From: an uncultured Bacteroidaceae bacterium
GTDB taxonomy: Bacteria; Bacteroidota; Bacteroidia; Bacteroidales; Bacteroidaceae
Direction of reading: 5' to 3'
NCBI GenBank assembly: GCA_905234735.1
Contig: CAJOJA010000003.1
Coordinates: forward strand, 62,001-126,000
Length of the DNA stretch: 64,000 nt
The notes below the pieces were generated by a model. It did not search any database, was not told the origin of the DNA, and saw only the letters and a list, made by a program, of their open reading frames with translations. Below, piece by piece: positions 40,995 to 51,094 of the stretch (positions within the stretch are counted from its first letter, which is position 1; every line of letters begins with the position of its first letter). The position numbers were made by a program, and so were the translations under genes.

Positions 40995-41927
40995 CTATAG
41001 GGTTGCAAGATAGCGTTCGGCCTCGATGGCTGCCTTGGCACCAGAGCCTGCGGCAATGACGGCTTGACGATAGTGCGGGTCGGCTACGTCGCCTGCGGCA
41101 AACACCCCAGGAATGCCTGTGCGAGGACTGTCCCCCTCAACCAAGATGTACCCCGTCTCATCGGTCTTCACCCACGGGCGGAAGATGTCACTATTGGGTT
41201 TATGGCCGATAGCCAGGAAGAAACCGTCTATTTGGATGTCGTAGTGCCGTTCGTCGGCTTCACCCTTGCGATGTACCAGGTGGGCACCCTCTAGGTGCTC
41301 CGTTCCAAACAGACCTTCTGTGTTGTGTTCGAACAATACCTGAATTTTGGGATTCTGGAGCACGCGGTCTTGCATGATTTGCGTGGCACGCAGGTAGGGC
41401 TTGCGAACAATGAGGTAAACCTTCTGAGCCAATCCAGCCAGATAGGAGGCCTCCTCACAAGCCGTGTCGCCACCGCCAACGACAGCCACCGTCTTCTTGC
41501 GATAGAAGAAGCCGTCGCACGTGGCACAAGCCGAGACACCGCGTCCGTTGAAGTCCTTCTCGTCCTGTAGTCCTAGATACTTGGCCGTGGCTCCAGTGGC
41601 AATGATGATGGAGTCGGCAGTCACCTCTGTCTCGTCGTCAAACCAAACGTGGAAGGGAGTCTTCGATAGGTCGGTGCGCACGGCAATGGCGGGGCGCATC
41701 TCGCAACCGAAGCGCTCTGCTTGTCGGCGGATGTCCTCCATCAAGTCGAAGCCCTGCACTCCATCGGGATAGCCGGGGAAGTTTTCGACTTCGGTGGTCT
41801 GCGTCAGCTGACCACCAGGTTGTATGCCCTCGTACAGTACGGGGCTCAGATTGGCGCGGCCTGCATAAATGGCAGCTGTGTAACCGGCAGGGCCTGCACC
41901 GATGATTAAGCAACGAATATGTTCCAT
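40995..41927 (-). CDS. trxB: Thioredoxin-disulfide reductase
   Basis: CLIIGAGPAGYTAAIYAGRA, SACATCDGFFYRKKTVAVVGGGDTA, GVFAAGDVADPHYRQAV. Confidence 0.96.
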   Translation of the reverse strand: MEHIRCLIIGAGPAGYTAAIYAGRANLSPVLYEGIQPGGQLTQTTEVENFPGYPDGVQGFDLMEDIRRQAERFGCEMRPAIAVRTDLSKTPFHVWFDDETEVTADSIIIATGATAKYLGLQDEKDFNGRGVSACATCDGFFYRKKTVAVVGGGDTACEEASYLAGLAQKVYLIVRKPYLRATQIMQDRVLQNPKIQVLFEHNTEGLFGTEHLEGAHLVHRKGEADERHYDIQIDGFFLAIGHKPNSDIFRPWVKTDETGYILVEGDSPRTGIPGVFAAGDVADPHYRQAVIAAGSGAKAAIEAERYLATL

Positions 41928-41952
41928 AATTTAGAGGGTAGTTAAAAGGGAG

Positions 41953-42606
41953 TTATCGGAGGTCAATGATTTCTGCGTTGGGATACTTCTTCGTAGGGAA
42001 GGTAAAGTGCCCTTCGGCAAATTTCTGTCCCGTCTTGAACGAAGTGACGACCAGTCGCACCCAGTGGCTCTTGCCTTGCCGAATGCTTACGCGAACGGGA
42101 TTGTACTGGTTGTCGATTTCCAGAAACATCTCGCGTATGTCCTGCCTGGCATTGTCTGCATTGAGGTAGACTTTGTAACCTTCCTTTCCGTTGGACAGCG
42201 TGCCCTTCTTCATCTTGTAGTTGAATCCGCGTTTGTAGACGGAGAGGAAGGCATATGGGTTGAGAGTTTGCAGTTCAGTCCCTGTGGGTTCGGTCAGGTT
42301 TACCTCGTTGTCGCCTGTCTGCATACTCCATTGCTGTTTGCCATCGAACCACGTCAGCATGTCGGGCGTACTCATGTAGAGTTTATTTCCCATGATGTCC
42401 ATTCGTCCGCTTGTTGACCCTTGGACTGTTTTGCCTGAAAGTGTGGTGGCGATGAATTGGAGACTGATGCCGCCGGCCTTCTGGATGTGTGCGGCCGTCG
42501 CATCCAACACCTTCCGTGTGCCTGCATCCTTCGTGCCAGCCAAGGCGGTGAGGGTGAGAAGGTGTGAAAATGAGAAAATGAGAAAAAGGAATATCGTACG
42601 TTTCAT
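41953..42606 (-). CDS. LolA-like outer membrane lipoprotein carrier protein
   Basis: Signal peptide; GRMDIMGNKLYMSTPDMLTWFDGKQQWSMQTGDNEVNLTEPT; C-term FTFPTKKYPNAEIIDLR. Confidence 0.88.
   Translation of the reverse strand: MKRTIFLFLIFSFSHLLTLTALAGTKDAGTRKVLDATAAHIQKAGGISLQFIATTLSGKTVQGSTSGRMDIMGNKLYMSTPDMLTWFDGKQQWSMQTGDNEVNLTEPTGTELQTLNPYAFLSVYKRGFNYKMKKGTLSNGKEGYKVYLNADNARQDIREMFLEIDNQYNPVRVSIRQGKSHWVRLVVTSFKTGQKFAEGHFTFPTKKYPNAEIIDLR
42550..42588. repeat. Same ATGAGAAA/TTTCTCAT microrepeat encoding the LolA-like signal-peptide core
   Basis: gagggtgagaaggtgtgaaaatgagaaaatgagaaaaa. Confidence 0.8.
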
Positions 42607-42630
42607 CTATATCTTAGCTAAACTTTTAAA

Positions 42631-45084
42631 TTATCTTATATTCTCCAGAATTTGCATCAGTTCGATGTCGCCCATGCAGAGGACATCGCGCGGTTTAGCT
42701 CCTACTTGAGGGCCTACTACACCGATGCGTTCTAGTTGATCCATTAGTCGACCTGCACGATTGTAACCTATTGAGAACTTGCGCTGTATCATGCTCGTAG
42801 AACCTTGTTGAGTCTGAACGACAAGTTTGGCAACCTCCTCCAGCATGGGGTCAAGATGGTTCATGTCCACGTCAGCTGCCCCTCCGCCATCTTCGCCCTC
42901 CATAGCTACTGGCGGCAGGGGGAAGGGATGATTGTAGCTCTGTTGGCAAGCGATGTAGCTGGCAATGGCTTCCACCTCGGGGGTGTCGACGAAGGCGCAC
43001 TGTACGCGCACGGGTTCATTGCCCGCCAGGAACAGCATGTCGCCCTTTCCAACCAGTTGGTTGGCACCTGGGCGGTCCAGGATGGTACGCGAGTCAATCA
43101 TGGCACTGACCTTGAAGGCCATACGGGCTGGGAAGTTGGCCTTGATGGTTCCAGTGATGATGTTGGTGGTTGGGCGCTGAGTGGCAATAATCATGTGGAT
43201 ACCTACGGCACGGGCCAGCTGGGCGATGCGTGCGATGGGTAGCTCTATCTCCTTGCCGGCGGTCATAATGAGGTCTCCGAACTCGTCGATAATGACCACG
43301 ATGTAGGGCATGAATTTATGGCCATTGTTGGGGTTCAGGTGACGCGCCTTGAATTTCTCGTTGTATTCCTTTATATTGCGCGCGCGAGCTTTCTTCAGCA
43401 GGTCGTAGCGGGTGTCCATCTCCACGCAGAGGCTCTTCAGCGTCTGCACCACCTTGTTGACGTCGGTGATGATGGGTTCGTCGGTGTCTTCGTTGCCCTC
43501 CACCTGGGCCAGGAAGTGGTTGACGATGGGGTTGTAGACAGAAAATTCCACCTTTTTCGGGTCAACCATTACCAGCTTCAGTTCGGCGGGATGCTTCTTG
43601 TAGAGCAGGCTGGTGATGATGGCGTTCAGGCCGACGGACTTACCCTGACCTGTGGCACCGGCCACGAGCAAGTGAGGCATTTTGACCAGGTCGACCATGA
43701 AGATTTCGTTCGTGATGGTTTTGCCCAGTGCCATAGGCAGTTCGAACTCTGTAGTCTGGAACTTGCGGCTGTTGATGATGCTCTCCATCGACACCATTTG
43801 GGGTTTGGCGTTCGGCACCTCGATACCTACCGTGCCCTTACCAGGAATGGGAGCAATGATGCGGATGCCCAATGCTGAAAGCGAGAGGGCGATGTCGTCC
43901 TCCAGGTTGCGAATCTTGGAGATGCGGATGCCTGGGGCGGGCGTAATCTCGTAGAGGGTAATGGTGGGGCCCACGGTGGCTTTGATGCTGCTGATTTCCA
44001 CGCCGAAATTGTGCAGGACTTGCAGAATCTGGTCTTTGTTTTTCTTCTGCTCCTCCATGTCGATGGCCACGCGGTCGGTCTCGTAGTGCTTGAGCAGGTC
44101 GATGGTGGGATATTTGTACTGCGAGAGGTCCAACTTCGGGTCGTAAGGTTCCAAGGCCATTGTCTCGTCCAGCTCGGCTTCGGGTTCGCCTTCGCCCACG
44201 TGCACCTTCATTCCTTCCTGCTCTACGTCGCCGCGAAGGGGCTGCCCCGTTCCTTCTATTTCAAAGGGGATGTTCTGCGTCTCTTGTGGCACATCCTCTA
44301 TGGGTTGATTGGTTTCGAAGGTGACAGTTGTTGCCGTGTCGGCTTTCAGGGTCAGTGGAGTGGCGTCCAGACTGAGGGTAACGGGGCTTTCGGACTCGTC
44401 CTGCGGATTTTCGTCGTCCCCCTCCTTTTCCGTAGTGGGTTCTTCACCGCCTTGGCGCTCGGCCCTGCGGCGTGCAGCCTCCAGTGTACGTCGGATGATG
44501 TGAATGGTCTCGCCGCTCAGGTAGAGCGCGTAGGCTACAGCAGTGACGATGAGTGCAATGAACGTTCCGGCCATGCCGATGTGCTCCTTCAGGTAGTCGA
44601 GGGCCGTAAACCCATGTCCGCCACCCAGTATGATGTAGCTGTCCTGGAACAGGAATGTCTGCAGGTAGGCGCCAGCTACGGAGAACCACACGAGCAAGAG
44701 GATGCAGTTGATGAGCCACTTCCAGAGTCGGATGCGTCCGATCTGCAGGATGCGGAAGGCCGTGACTATCATCAGTACAGGCAGTATGAACGTGGCTTGG
44801 CCAAAGGTGCGGTCCATAACGATTCTTACCAGCCAAACGCCGAAGCCTCCGAGCCAGTTGGCGGCCCGTTCTGCGTTCGGGTAGCTCTGGTCCTCGGCAC
44901 CTGTGAACAGGTTCGAGGTGAAGGCTATGAGCATCAGTATGGCGCAGAGAATAAGTAACCCTCCGCCTATCCAGCGTATCAGTTCGCTGTTGCTGATGGG
45001 TTCCTCCATGTCGCCGTTGGCCGTGGCGGCCTTGTGCGGTTTCTCGCTTGTCTTCGTATTCCTTTTTTTTGTATCTTTAGTCAT
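42631..45084 (-). CDS. ftsK: DNA translocase FtsK
   Basis: 4 TM N-terminus; PHLLVAGATGQGKSVGLNAIITSLLYK; RLMDQLERIGVVGP gamma domain. Confidence 0.96.
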   Translation of the reverse strand: MTKDTKKRNTKTSEKPHKAATANGDMEEPISNSELIRWIGGGLLILCAILMLIAFTSNLFTGAEDQSYPNAERAANWLGGFGVWLVRIVMDRTFGQATFILPVLMIVTAFRILQIGRIRLWKWLINCILLLVWFSVAGAYLQTFLFQDSYIILGGGHGFTALDYLKEHIGMAGTFIALIVTAVAYALYLSGETIHIIRRTLEAARRRAERQGGEEPTTEKEGDDENPQDESESPVTLSLDATPLTLKADTATTVTFETNQPIEDVPQETQNIPFEIEGTGQPLRGDVEQEGMKVHVGEGEPEAELDETMALEPYDPKLDLSQYKYPTIDLLKHYETDRVAIDMEEQKKNKDQILQVLHNFGVEISSIKATVGPTITLYEITPAPGIRISKIRNLEDDIALSLSALGIRIIAPIPGKGTVGIEVPNAKPQMVSMESIINSRKFQTTEFELPMALGKTITNEIFMVDLVKMPHLLVAGATGQGKSVGLNAIITSLLYKKHPAELKLVMVDPKKVEFSVYNPIVNHFLAQVEGNEDTDEPIITDVNKVVQTLKSLCVEMDTRYDLLKKARARNIKEYNEKFKARHLNPNNGHKFMPYIVVIIDEFGDLIMTAGKEIELPIARIAQLARAVGIHMIIATQRPTTNIITGTIKANFPARMAFKVSAMIDSRTILDRPGANQLVGKGDMLFLAGNEPVRVQCAFVDTPEVEAIASYIACQQSYNHPFPLPPVAMEGEDGGGAADVDMNHLDPMLEEVAKLVVQTQQGSTSMIQRKFSIGYNRAGRLMDQLERIGVVGPQVGAKPRDVLCMGDIELMQILENIR

Positions 45085-45124
45085 TTTGTAGGGTATGTTA
45101 CGTGTACGTTATATCATTTAGCGT

Positions 45125-45133
45125 GCAAAGATA
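45125..45133 (-). promoter_or_regulatory. -7 element TATCTTTGC upstream of ftsK
   Basis: gcaaagata on plus strand, about 40 nt before ftsK ATG. Confidence 0.5.
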
Positions 45134-45209
45134 CGTAAAAATCGGGAATTTTCAGCTATCTTTTGGCAAGTTTAGTGATAATTAACGATTCGGCTTTGTC
45201 AAAGCGGAT

Positions 45210-46118
45210 TCAGGGGATGATGAAGTTGATGTATTCCTGTCGTGTGGAAACCTCCATGGGGAGGGTTGTTCCCGTGAGCACCTGTCCGTCGATGCTGATG
45301 CACGACTTGCTGGTCTCGTAAATGTGGATTTTCTGTCGCGAGCGGTAGGGGCGTACGTTGCGGTGGGCAAGGAATTTCCCCGTTGTCATCATGTACATTC
45401 CGGCCACGAGCTGGGCAACGGCAGGGTGGGATATGGTGGTGACGTCGAGCATCCCATTGTAGGGTACCGCGTTGGGGGTCATGCCGTAGCCTTGGGCGTT
45501 TCCGATGCATACGTTCATTAGCCGCCCCTCTATCTTTTCGTGGTTGATGCTGAGACTCATTTTCTGTTCCATACGCTGGAACAGGAGCAGCACGAAACTG
45601 CTCAGATAACTGAGTGACGAAAGCCCCCAGAATCGGTATGTCTTGTGCTTGATGTCCATGATGTTGGCTGCCAGTCCCAGATTAAGGCAGTTGAGGAAGT
45701 AGTGCTCGCGTTCTCCCTCTTTCAGGACTCCGAGATCGACTTTGCGGATGCGCCGTCGCAGGAGCACATTGACGGCCTTCAGCGGCTCGCCCTCGTCGAG
45801 GCCCCAGAAACGGGCATAGTCGTTGCCGTGTCCGTTGGGTATGATACCGAACGTCACGCTCTTGTGCAGTTCGGGGTCTACGGCCATCATCCCGTGTATG
45901 GCCCGATTCAGGGCACCATCTCCTCCGACGATGACGATTGTCGTGTAGCCGTTCTTGACCAGCATTGCTGCCAGCCGTTCCTCGGAGCCTCTCCCCTCGC
46001 TCTGCACGAAGTCGTATTCAACTCCCTGCTCTTGCAGGTATCTCCGTATGTTCTCCCATCGGCGATGTGTGTGCAGTACGCCCGACTTTGGACTGTAAAT
46101 TATTCCCCAGCGTTCCAT
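45210..46118 (-). CDS. Diacylglycerol/lipid kinase family protein (YegS-like)
   Basis: WGIIYSPKSG, IVIVGGDGALNRAIHGM, FGIIPNGHGNDYARFWG; start at MERWGIIYSP (46118). Confidence 0.88.
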   Translation of the reverse strand: MERWGIIYSPKSGVLHTHRRWENIRRYLQEQGVEYDFVQSEGRGSEERLAAMLVKNGYTTIVIVGGDGALNRAIHGMMAVDPELHKSVTFGIIPNGHGNDYARFWGLDEGEPLKAVNVLLRRRIRKVDLGVLKEGEREHYFLNCLNLGLAANIMDIKHKTYRFWGLSSLSYLSSFVLLLFQRMEQKMSLSINHEKIEGRLMNVCIGNAQGYGMTPNAVPYNGMLDVTTISHPAVAQLVAGMYMMTTGKFLAHRNVRPYRSRQKIHIYETSKSCISIDGQVLTGTTLPMEVSTRQEYINFIIP

Positions 46119-46846
46119 AATTCTATTATCTGCTCTATTTTTTCTTCCATCGGCAGTGTGGCATCTATCCAGTGGATGGGCAGTCCGCGACGCTCTTCCA
46201 TTCCGCGGAACCACGTCATCTGCCGCTTGGCAAACTGGTGGATGGCAATCTCTAGCAGATGGAACATTTCTTCATATGTGAGTTGTCCTGTCAGGTATAG
46301 TGTCACGTACTTGTACTCCAGTCCGTAGCGGATGAGCCGCTCAGGTGGCAAGTGTCTCAGGAGTTCCTCCACTTCTTCAATCATTCCGTGCTCTAGTCGT
46401 TCCTTTAATCTTCTGGTTATCTTTTCTCTACGTAGATTACGGTCAATCTTTACTCCAATTGTTAGGCTGCGTCTGTCAGGGAATCGGACGGCCCCCAGTT
46501 CGTAGCTCTTCAGGACAGATTCGATGTACAGCCCTGTGCCTCCGCACATAACGGGAACCTTACCTCTGGCCGTGATGTTCATGTAGGCGTTTTGGAAGGC
46601 ACATTGGAACTCGTAGACGTTGAATCGGTATCCGGCTTCTGCGATGTCTATCAGGTGATAGGGTATGGACGTACCCTCTACGATGTATTCATTCAGGTCC
46701 TTGCCGCTCCCTATGGTCATACCCCGATACACCATACGGCTGTCGGCCGAGATAATCTCTCCGCCTATGCGATGACATAGGTGAGCCGCAAGGGCTGTCT
46801 TGCCGCTAGCTGTTGGTCCAAGGATGGTTATCAGTTCATAATGCAT
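46100..46846 (-). CDS. miaA: tRNA dimethylallyltransferase (MiaA family, short 248-aa form)
   Basis: ITILGPTASGKTALAAHLCHRIGGEIISADSRMVYRGM; CGGTGLYIESVL. Confidence 0.85.
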   Translation of the reverse strand: MHYELITILGPTASGKTALAAHLCHRIGGEIISADSRMVYRGMTIGSGKDLNEYIVEGTSIPYHLIDIAEAGYRFNVYEFQCAFQNAYMNITARGKVPVMCGGTGLYIESVLKSYELGAVRFPDRRSLTIGVKIDRNLRREKITRRLKERLEHGMIEEVEELLRHLPPERLIRYGLEYKYVTLYLTGQLTYEEMFHLLEIAIHQFAKRQMTWFRGMEERRGLPIHWIDATLPMEEKIEQIIELWNAGE

Positions 46847-46862
46847 AATGGGGCAGTGCCTT

Positions 46863-46910
46863 TCTCATTTTCTCATTCTTTCATTTTCCCATTTTCCCAT
46901 CATCCCATGC
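46863..46910. repeat. TTTCTCAT/TTTCCCAT microrepeat between miaA and crp
   Basis: ctcattttctcattctttcattttcccattttcccatcatcccatg. Confidence 0.8.
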
Positions 46911-47601
46911 GCGATATTTTCTCCAGTTCCGCTTCGTTGATGAGTTTTATCTTCTTGCCGTCGATGGCCACAAGGTGTTCACTGGCAAAGGCACTCAGGG
47001 TGCGTATGGCGTTGCTGGTGGTCATATTCGACAGGTTGGCCAGGTCCTCGCGGCTTAGGTAGATGGAGAGTGTGCATCCGTCCTCCTCCAGTCCGTAGCT
47101 GTCGCGCAGGTATAGAAGCGATTCGGCCAGTCGTCCGCGTATGTGTTTCTGGGTCAGGTTGACGGTGCGCTCGTCCGACATACCCAGCAGCTTGGCTAGG
47201 CTCTGGATGAAGAACCAAGCCAGGTTGTTGTTGCTTCGAATGAAGTTAACCAACAGGTCTAGGGGGATTTTGGCAATCAGGCTTGCCTCGAAGGCGGCCG
47301 CCGTGCAGTGGATGTTCTCGCCGGTGATGTAGGCTCGATAGCCGAAGTATTCCACGGGTTTGTACAGGCGCATGGTTTGTGCCCGTCCGCCTACTCCCTC
47401 CTTGTAGACCTTGACCTTTCCGCGCAGCAGGCAGAGCAGATGCTGGGGGATGTCTCCCTCGCGATAGATAATCTCGTTTTTCTTGTATTCCTGCAGTACG
47501 ATGGTTTGTTCCAGCTGTCTTTTTTGATCGTCTGTCATGTGCTGACAGAGTGCAGACAACTTTTCCATCACATTTTTAATAGATTCTTGCTTTTTTGACA
47601 T
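46900..47601 (-). CDS. Crp/Fnr family transcriptional regulator
   Basis: cNMP-type domain EIIYREGDIPQHLLCLLRGKVKVYKEG; HTH STREDLANLSNMTTSNAIRTLSAF-like; start at MSKKQESIKNV. Confidence 0.88.
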   Translation of the reverse strand: MSKKQESIKNVMEKLSALCQHMTDDQKRQLEQTIVLQEYKKNEIIYREGDIPQHLLCLLRGKVKVYKEGVGGRAQTMRLYKPVEYFGYRAYITGENIHCTAAAFEASLIAKIPLDLLVNFIRSNNNLAWFFIQSLAKLLGMSDERTVNLTQKHIRGRLAESLLYLRDSYGLEEDGCTLSIYLSREDLANLSNMTTSNAIRTLSAFASEHLVAIDGKKIKLINEAELEKISRMG

Positions 47602-47715
47602 CGCAAATGTGCCTGAAAATGTGTTTAACGACACAAATTTACGCTTTTTGAGGCTTTCAGACAAGAAAAATGTAAAATTAATTGCCATTTCTTTTTGGCT
47701 TTTAATATTTTTCAC

Positions 47716-47723
47716 TAAATTTG
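47716..47723 (+). promoter_or_regulatory. -7-like TAAATTTG upstream of debranching enzyme gene
   Basis: TAAATTTG about 70 nt before ATG 47794. Confidence 0.35.
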
Positions 47724-47793
47724 AATGTCCGTATGTCGATATGGGCCGCCTTAACTATCAAAATGTAAAACACTAACATAATCAACTACAACT

Positions 47794-49740
47794 ATGAGTT
47801 ATTTGCGCTTTGACAAGACTCTGATGACGAACCTTCAGGATTCGCTGCCCAAGGAAATCCTGCGTTCGAATCGTTCAGGAGCCTACTCGTGTACGACCCT
47901 GGTGGATTGTAATACGAGAAAGTATCATGGCCTGTTGGTTGTGCCTGTGCCCGAGTTGGACGACGAAAACCACGTCCTGCTCTCCTCGTTGGATGCTACT
48001 GTCATCCAGCACGGGGCTGAGTTCAATCTGGGCCTGCACAAGTACCACGGCGACAACTTTGCACCTCGTGGACACAAGTACATCCGCGAGTTTGACAGCC
48101 TGCAAGTGCCCACCACGACCTATCGTGTGGGTGGCGTACTTCTGCGTCGGGAGATGGTGTTCCAGCACTTCGAGAACCGACTGATTATCCGCTACACTCT
48201 GCTCAATGCCCACAGCGAGACGACCCTGCGCCTGCGCCCCTTCCTGGCCTTCCGCAGTGTTCGCGAGTACACCCACGAGAACAGTCGTGCCAGCCGCGAC
48301 TATCAGGAGGTGGAGAACGGCATCAAGACCTGCATGTATCCGGGCTACCCCGAGTTGTATATGCAGGTGGACAAGGAGAACAAGTTTGTCTTCCAGCCCG
48401 ACTGGTATCGCGGTGTCGAGTATCCGAAGGAGCAGGAGCGCGGATATGCTACGAACGAGGACTTGTACGTTCCTGGCTACTTCGAGTTCAATATCAAGAA
48501 CGGCGAGAGCGTAGTCTTCAGCGCTGGTCTGTCGGAGATTAAGACCTCCTCGCTGGCTCAGCTGGCCGACTTCGAGGTCAACGTTCGCACGCCGCGCGAC
48601 AACTTCTACAACAATCTGGTCAATTCGGCCCATCAGTTCATCATCAGCCGTGACGGCGAGAATTACGTGCTGGCCGGCTATCCCTGGTTCAAGTCTCGTG
48701 CCCGCGACCTCTTCATCTCATTGCCTGGACTGACGCTAACCAACAACGAGATTGAGAAGTTCGAGCTGGTGATGAAGACTGCCGAGAAGGCCATCCGCCA
48801 GTTTATTGCCGGCGACCCCATTGGCGTGAAGATATATGAGATGGAGCAGCCCGACGTACTCCTGTGGGCCGTATGGTGCATTCAGCAGTATGCCAAGATT
48901 GTGGGCCTGCAGAAGTGCATCGACAAGTACGGCCTACTGGTTCAGGAGATGATGGAGTGGATACGTGCCGGCAAGCATCCCGGTCTGGAACTCCACAGCA
49001 ACGGACTGCTCTACGCTCCGGGTGGCAAGAACAAGGCCATCACCTGGATGAACAGTTCGTCGTTCGGTCGGCCCATCGTTCCGCGCACGGGCTACATCGT
49101 GGAGTTCAATGCCCTCTGGTACAACGCCCTGATGTTCAGTGCCGAGATATGCCGCCAGATGAACGACGAGAAGGTGGCCATCACGCTGGAGGGCCTGGCC
49201 AAGAAGGCGGGCGCCAGTTTCCTGGAGACGTTCCTCAACGAACACGGCTATCTGCTCGACTATGTCGACGGCAACATGATGTCATGGGAAGTGCGTCCGA
49301 ACATGGTATTTGCTGTAGCCTTTGACTACAGCCCGCTCGATGCCAAGCAGAAGAAGTCGGTACTCGACTTCTGCACCAAGGAACTGCTCACCCCCAAGGG
49401 CCTTCGTTCGCTCTCGCCCAAGAGCGGTGCCTACAACCCGATGTACGTTGGCCCGCAGCAGCAGCGTGATTATGCCTACCATCAAGGTACGGCTTGGCCC
49501 TGGCTGGCCGGTTTCTACATGGAGGCCTGCCTGCGCGTCTTCGGCCGTTCGCGTGTCAGCTTCATAGAGCGCCAGTTGGTGGGCTATGAGGAGGAACTCT
49601 TCTACCATTGCATCGGTACGATTCCCGAACTCTTCGATGGCAATCCTCCCTTCCACGGACGTGGTGCCATCTCGTTTGCGATGAACGTGGCCGAAATCAT
49701 GCGCGTCGTGAAGTTGCTGGATAAATATAATGAATACTAA
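47794..49740 (+). CDS. Glycogen debranching enzyme (amylo-alpha-1,6-glucosidase family)
   Basis: SNRSGAYSCTTLVDCNTRKYHGLLV, GYPWFKSRARDLFISLPGLTL, YHQGTAWPWLAGFY. Confidence 0.93.
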   Translation: MSYLRFDKTLMTNLQDSLPKEILRSNRSGAYSCTTLVDCNTRKYHGLLVVPVPELDDENHVLLSSLDATVIQHGAEFNLGLHKYHGDNFAPRGHKYIREFDSLQVPTTTYRVGGVLLRREMVFQHFENRLIIRYTLLNAHSETTLRLRPFLAFRSVREYTHENSRASRDYQEVENGIKTCMYPGYPELYMQVDKENKFVFQPDWYRGVEYPKEQERGYATNEDLYVPGYFEFNIKNGESVVFSAGLSEIKTSSLAQLADFEVNVRTPRDNFYNNLVNSAHQFIISRDGENYVLAGYPWFKSRARDLFISLPGLTLTNNEIEKFELVMKTAEKAIRQFIAGDPIGVKIYEMEQPDVLLWAVWCIQQYAKIVGLQKCIDKYGLLVQEMMEWIRAGKHPGLELHSNGLLYAPGGKNKAITWMNSSSFGRPIVPRTGYIVEFNALWYNALMFSAEICRQMNDEKVAITLEGLAKKAGASFLETFLNEHGYLLDYVDGNMMSWEVRPNMVFAVAFDYSPLDAKQKKSVLDFCTKELLTPKGLRSLSPKSGAYNPMYVGPQQQRDYAYHQGTAWPWLAGFYMEACLRVFGRSRVSFIERQLVGYEEELFYHCIGTIPELFDGNPPFHGRGAISFAMNVAEIMRVVKLLDKYNEY

Positions 49741-49758
49741 AGAAAGGAGGCCATCACT

Positions 49759-51048
49759 ATGAAAGTCTTAATGTTCGGATGGGAGTTCCCTCCTAAAATC
49801 TATGGCGGACTGGCCGTTGCCAGTTACGGTATCACCAAGGGTCTGAGCGTGCAGCCCGACGTAGAAACCACGTTCTGTATGCCCAAGCCCACGGGCGAGG
49901 AGGAGAAGTTCCTCAAGATTATCAACATGAGTCAGGTGCCCATTGTATGGCGCGACGTGAATTACGACGACATCAAGGACCGCTTTGTGGGCCACACGGC
50001 CGAGGACTACTATCGCTTCCGCGACCACCTCTATGCCGACTTCAACTACATGCAGGGACTGGACGATCTGGGCTGCATGGGCTTTGCCGGGGGCTATCCG
50101 GGCAACCTGCACGAGGAGATCAACAACTTCAGCATCATCGCAGGTGTGCTGGCGCGAAGCGAACAATTCGACGTTATTCACGCCCACGACTGGCTGACCT
50201 ATCCCGCTGGCGTTCATGCCAAGATGGTGAGCGGCAAGCCTCTCTGCATCCACGTTCATGCCACCGACTTTGACCGTTCGCGCGGTAAGGTCAATCCCAC
50301 TGTCTACAGCATCGAGAAGAATGGTATGGACCATGCTGACTGCATCATGTGCGTCTCGGAACTGACCCGTCAGACAGTCATCCACCAGTACCATCAGGAC
50401 CCCCGCAAGTGTGTTGCCATGCACAATGCCGTGTACCCCCTGAGCGAGGAGTACCAGGCCATCGAGGGACAGAAGAAACCCGATGAAAAGGTTGTTACCT
50501 ACCTGGGCCGCATCACCATGCAGAAGGGGCCTGAGTACTTCATCGAGGCCGCTAAGCGCGTGCTCGACCGCTCGCGCAACATCCGCTTCTGCTTTGCTGG
50601 TTCGGGTGACATGATGAATGCCATGATCGACTTGGCTGCGGCCTATGGCATTGCCGACCGCTGCCACTTCCCTGGCTTCCAGCGCGGCAAGCAGGTCTAC
50701 GAGATGTACAAGAGCTCCGACGTCTTCGTGATGCCATCCGTCAGCGAACCCTTCGGCATCGCACCCCTGGAGGCCATGCAGTGCGGCTGTCCCAGCATCA
50801 TCTCCAAGCAGTCCGGCTGCGGCGAGATTCTGGACAACGTCATCAAGGTCGACTACTGGGACATCGACGCTATGGCCGATGCCATCTACAGCATCTGTAC
50901 CAACGAGGCCCTGCACAAGTACCTGGCCGAGGAGGGCATGAAGGAGGTCGATGGCATCACCTGGGAAAAGGTAGCCGTGCGCATTCGTTCCTGCTACGAC
51001 CAGCTCATCTCGCGTGGCTACTTCGATGTGAACGACTATCATGCCTGA
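49759..51048 (+). CDS. Glycosyltransferase / glycogen synthase-like
   Basis: MKVLMFGWEFPPKIYGGLAVASYGITKGL; VIHAHDWLTYPAGVHAK; PSVSEPFGIAPLEAMQCGCPSI. Confidence 0.92.
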   Translation: MKVLMFGWEFPPKIYGGLAVASYGITKGLSVQPDVETTFCMPKPTGEEEKFLKIINMSQVPIVWRDVNYDDIKDRFVGHTAEDYYRFRDHLYADFNYMQGLDDLGCMGFAGGYPGNLHEEINNFSIIAGVLARSEQFDVIHAHDWLTYPAGVHAKMVSGKPLCIHVHATDFDRSRGKVNPTVYSIEKNGMDHADCIMCVSELTRQTVIHQYHQDPRKCVAMHNAVYPLSEEYQAIEGQKKPDEKVVTYLGRITMQKGPEYFIEAAKRVLDRSRNIRFCFAGSGDMMNAMIDLAAAYGIADRCHFPGFQRGKQVYEMYKSSDVFVMPSVSEPFGIAPLEAMQCGCPSIISKQSGCGEILDNVIKVDYWDIDAMADAIYSICTNEALHKYLAEEGMKEVDGITWEKVAVRIRSCYDQLISRGYFDVNDYHA

Positions 51049-51094
51049 TAAATTTAAAAGTGAAAAGTAAAAAATGAAAAAGTAATAAATGATT

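Noticed and set aside
46100-46846. MiaA considered truncated or pseudogenised because of its 248-aa length
   Set aside because: N- and C-terminal parts are intact and in frame; Bacteroidetes often carry short second MiaA homologues.
49768-51042. 424-aa minus-strand ORF opposite the glycosyltransferase (and 51110-52549 opposite GH57)
   Set aside because: Mirror ORFs of well-supported coding genes; repetitive V/L/H/D/G composition typical of antisense frames.
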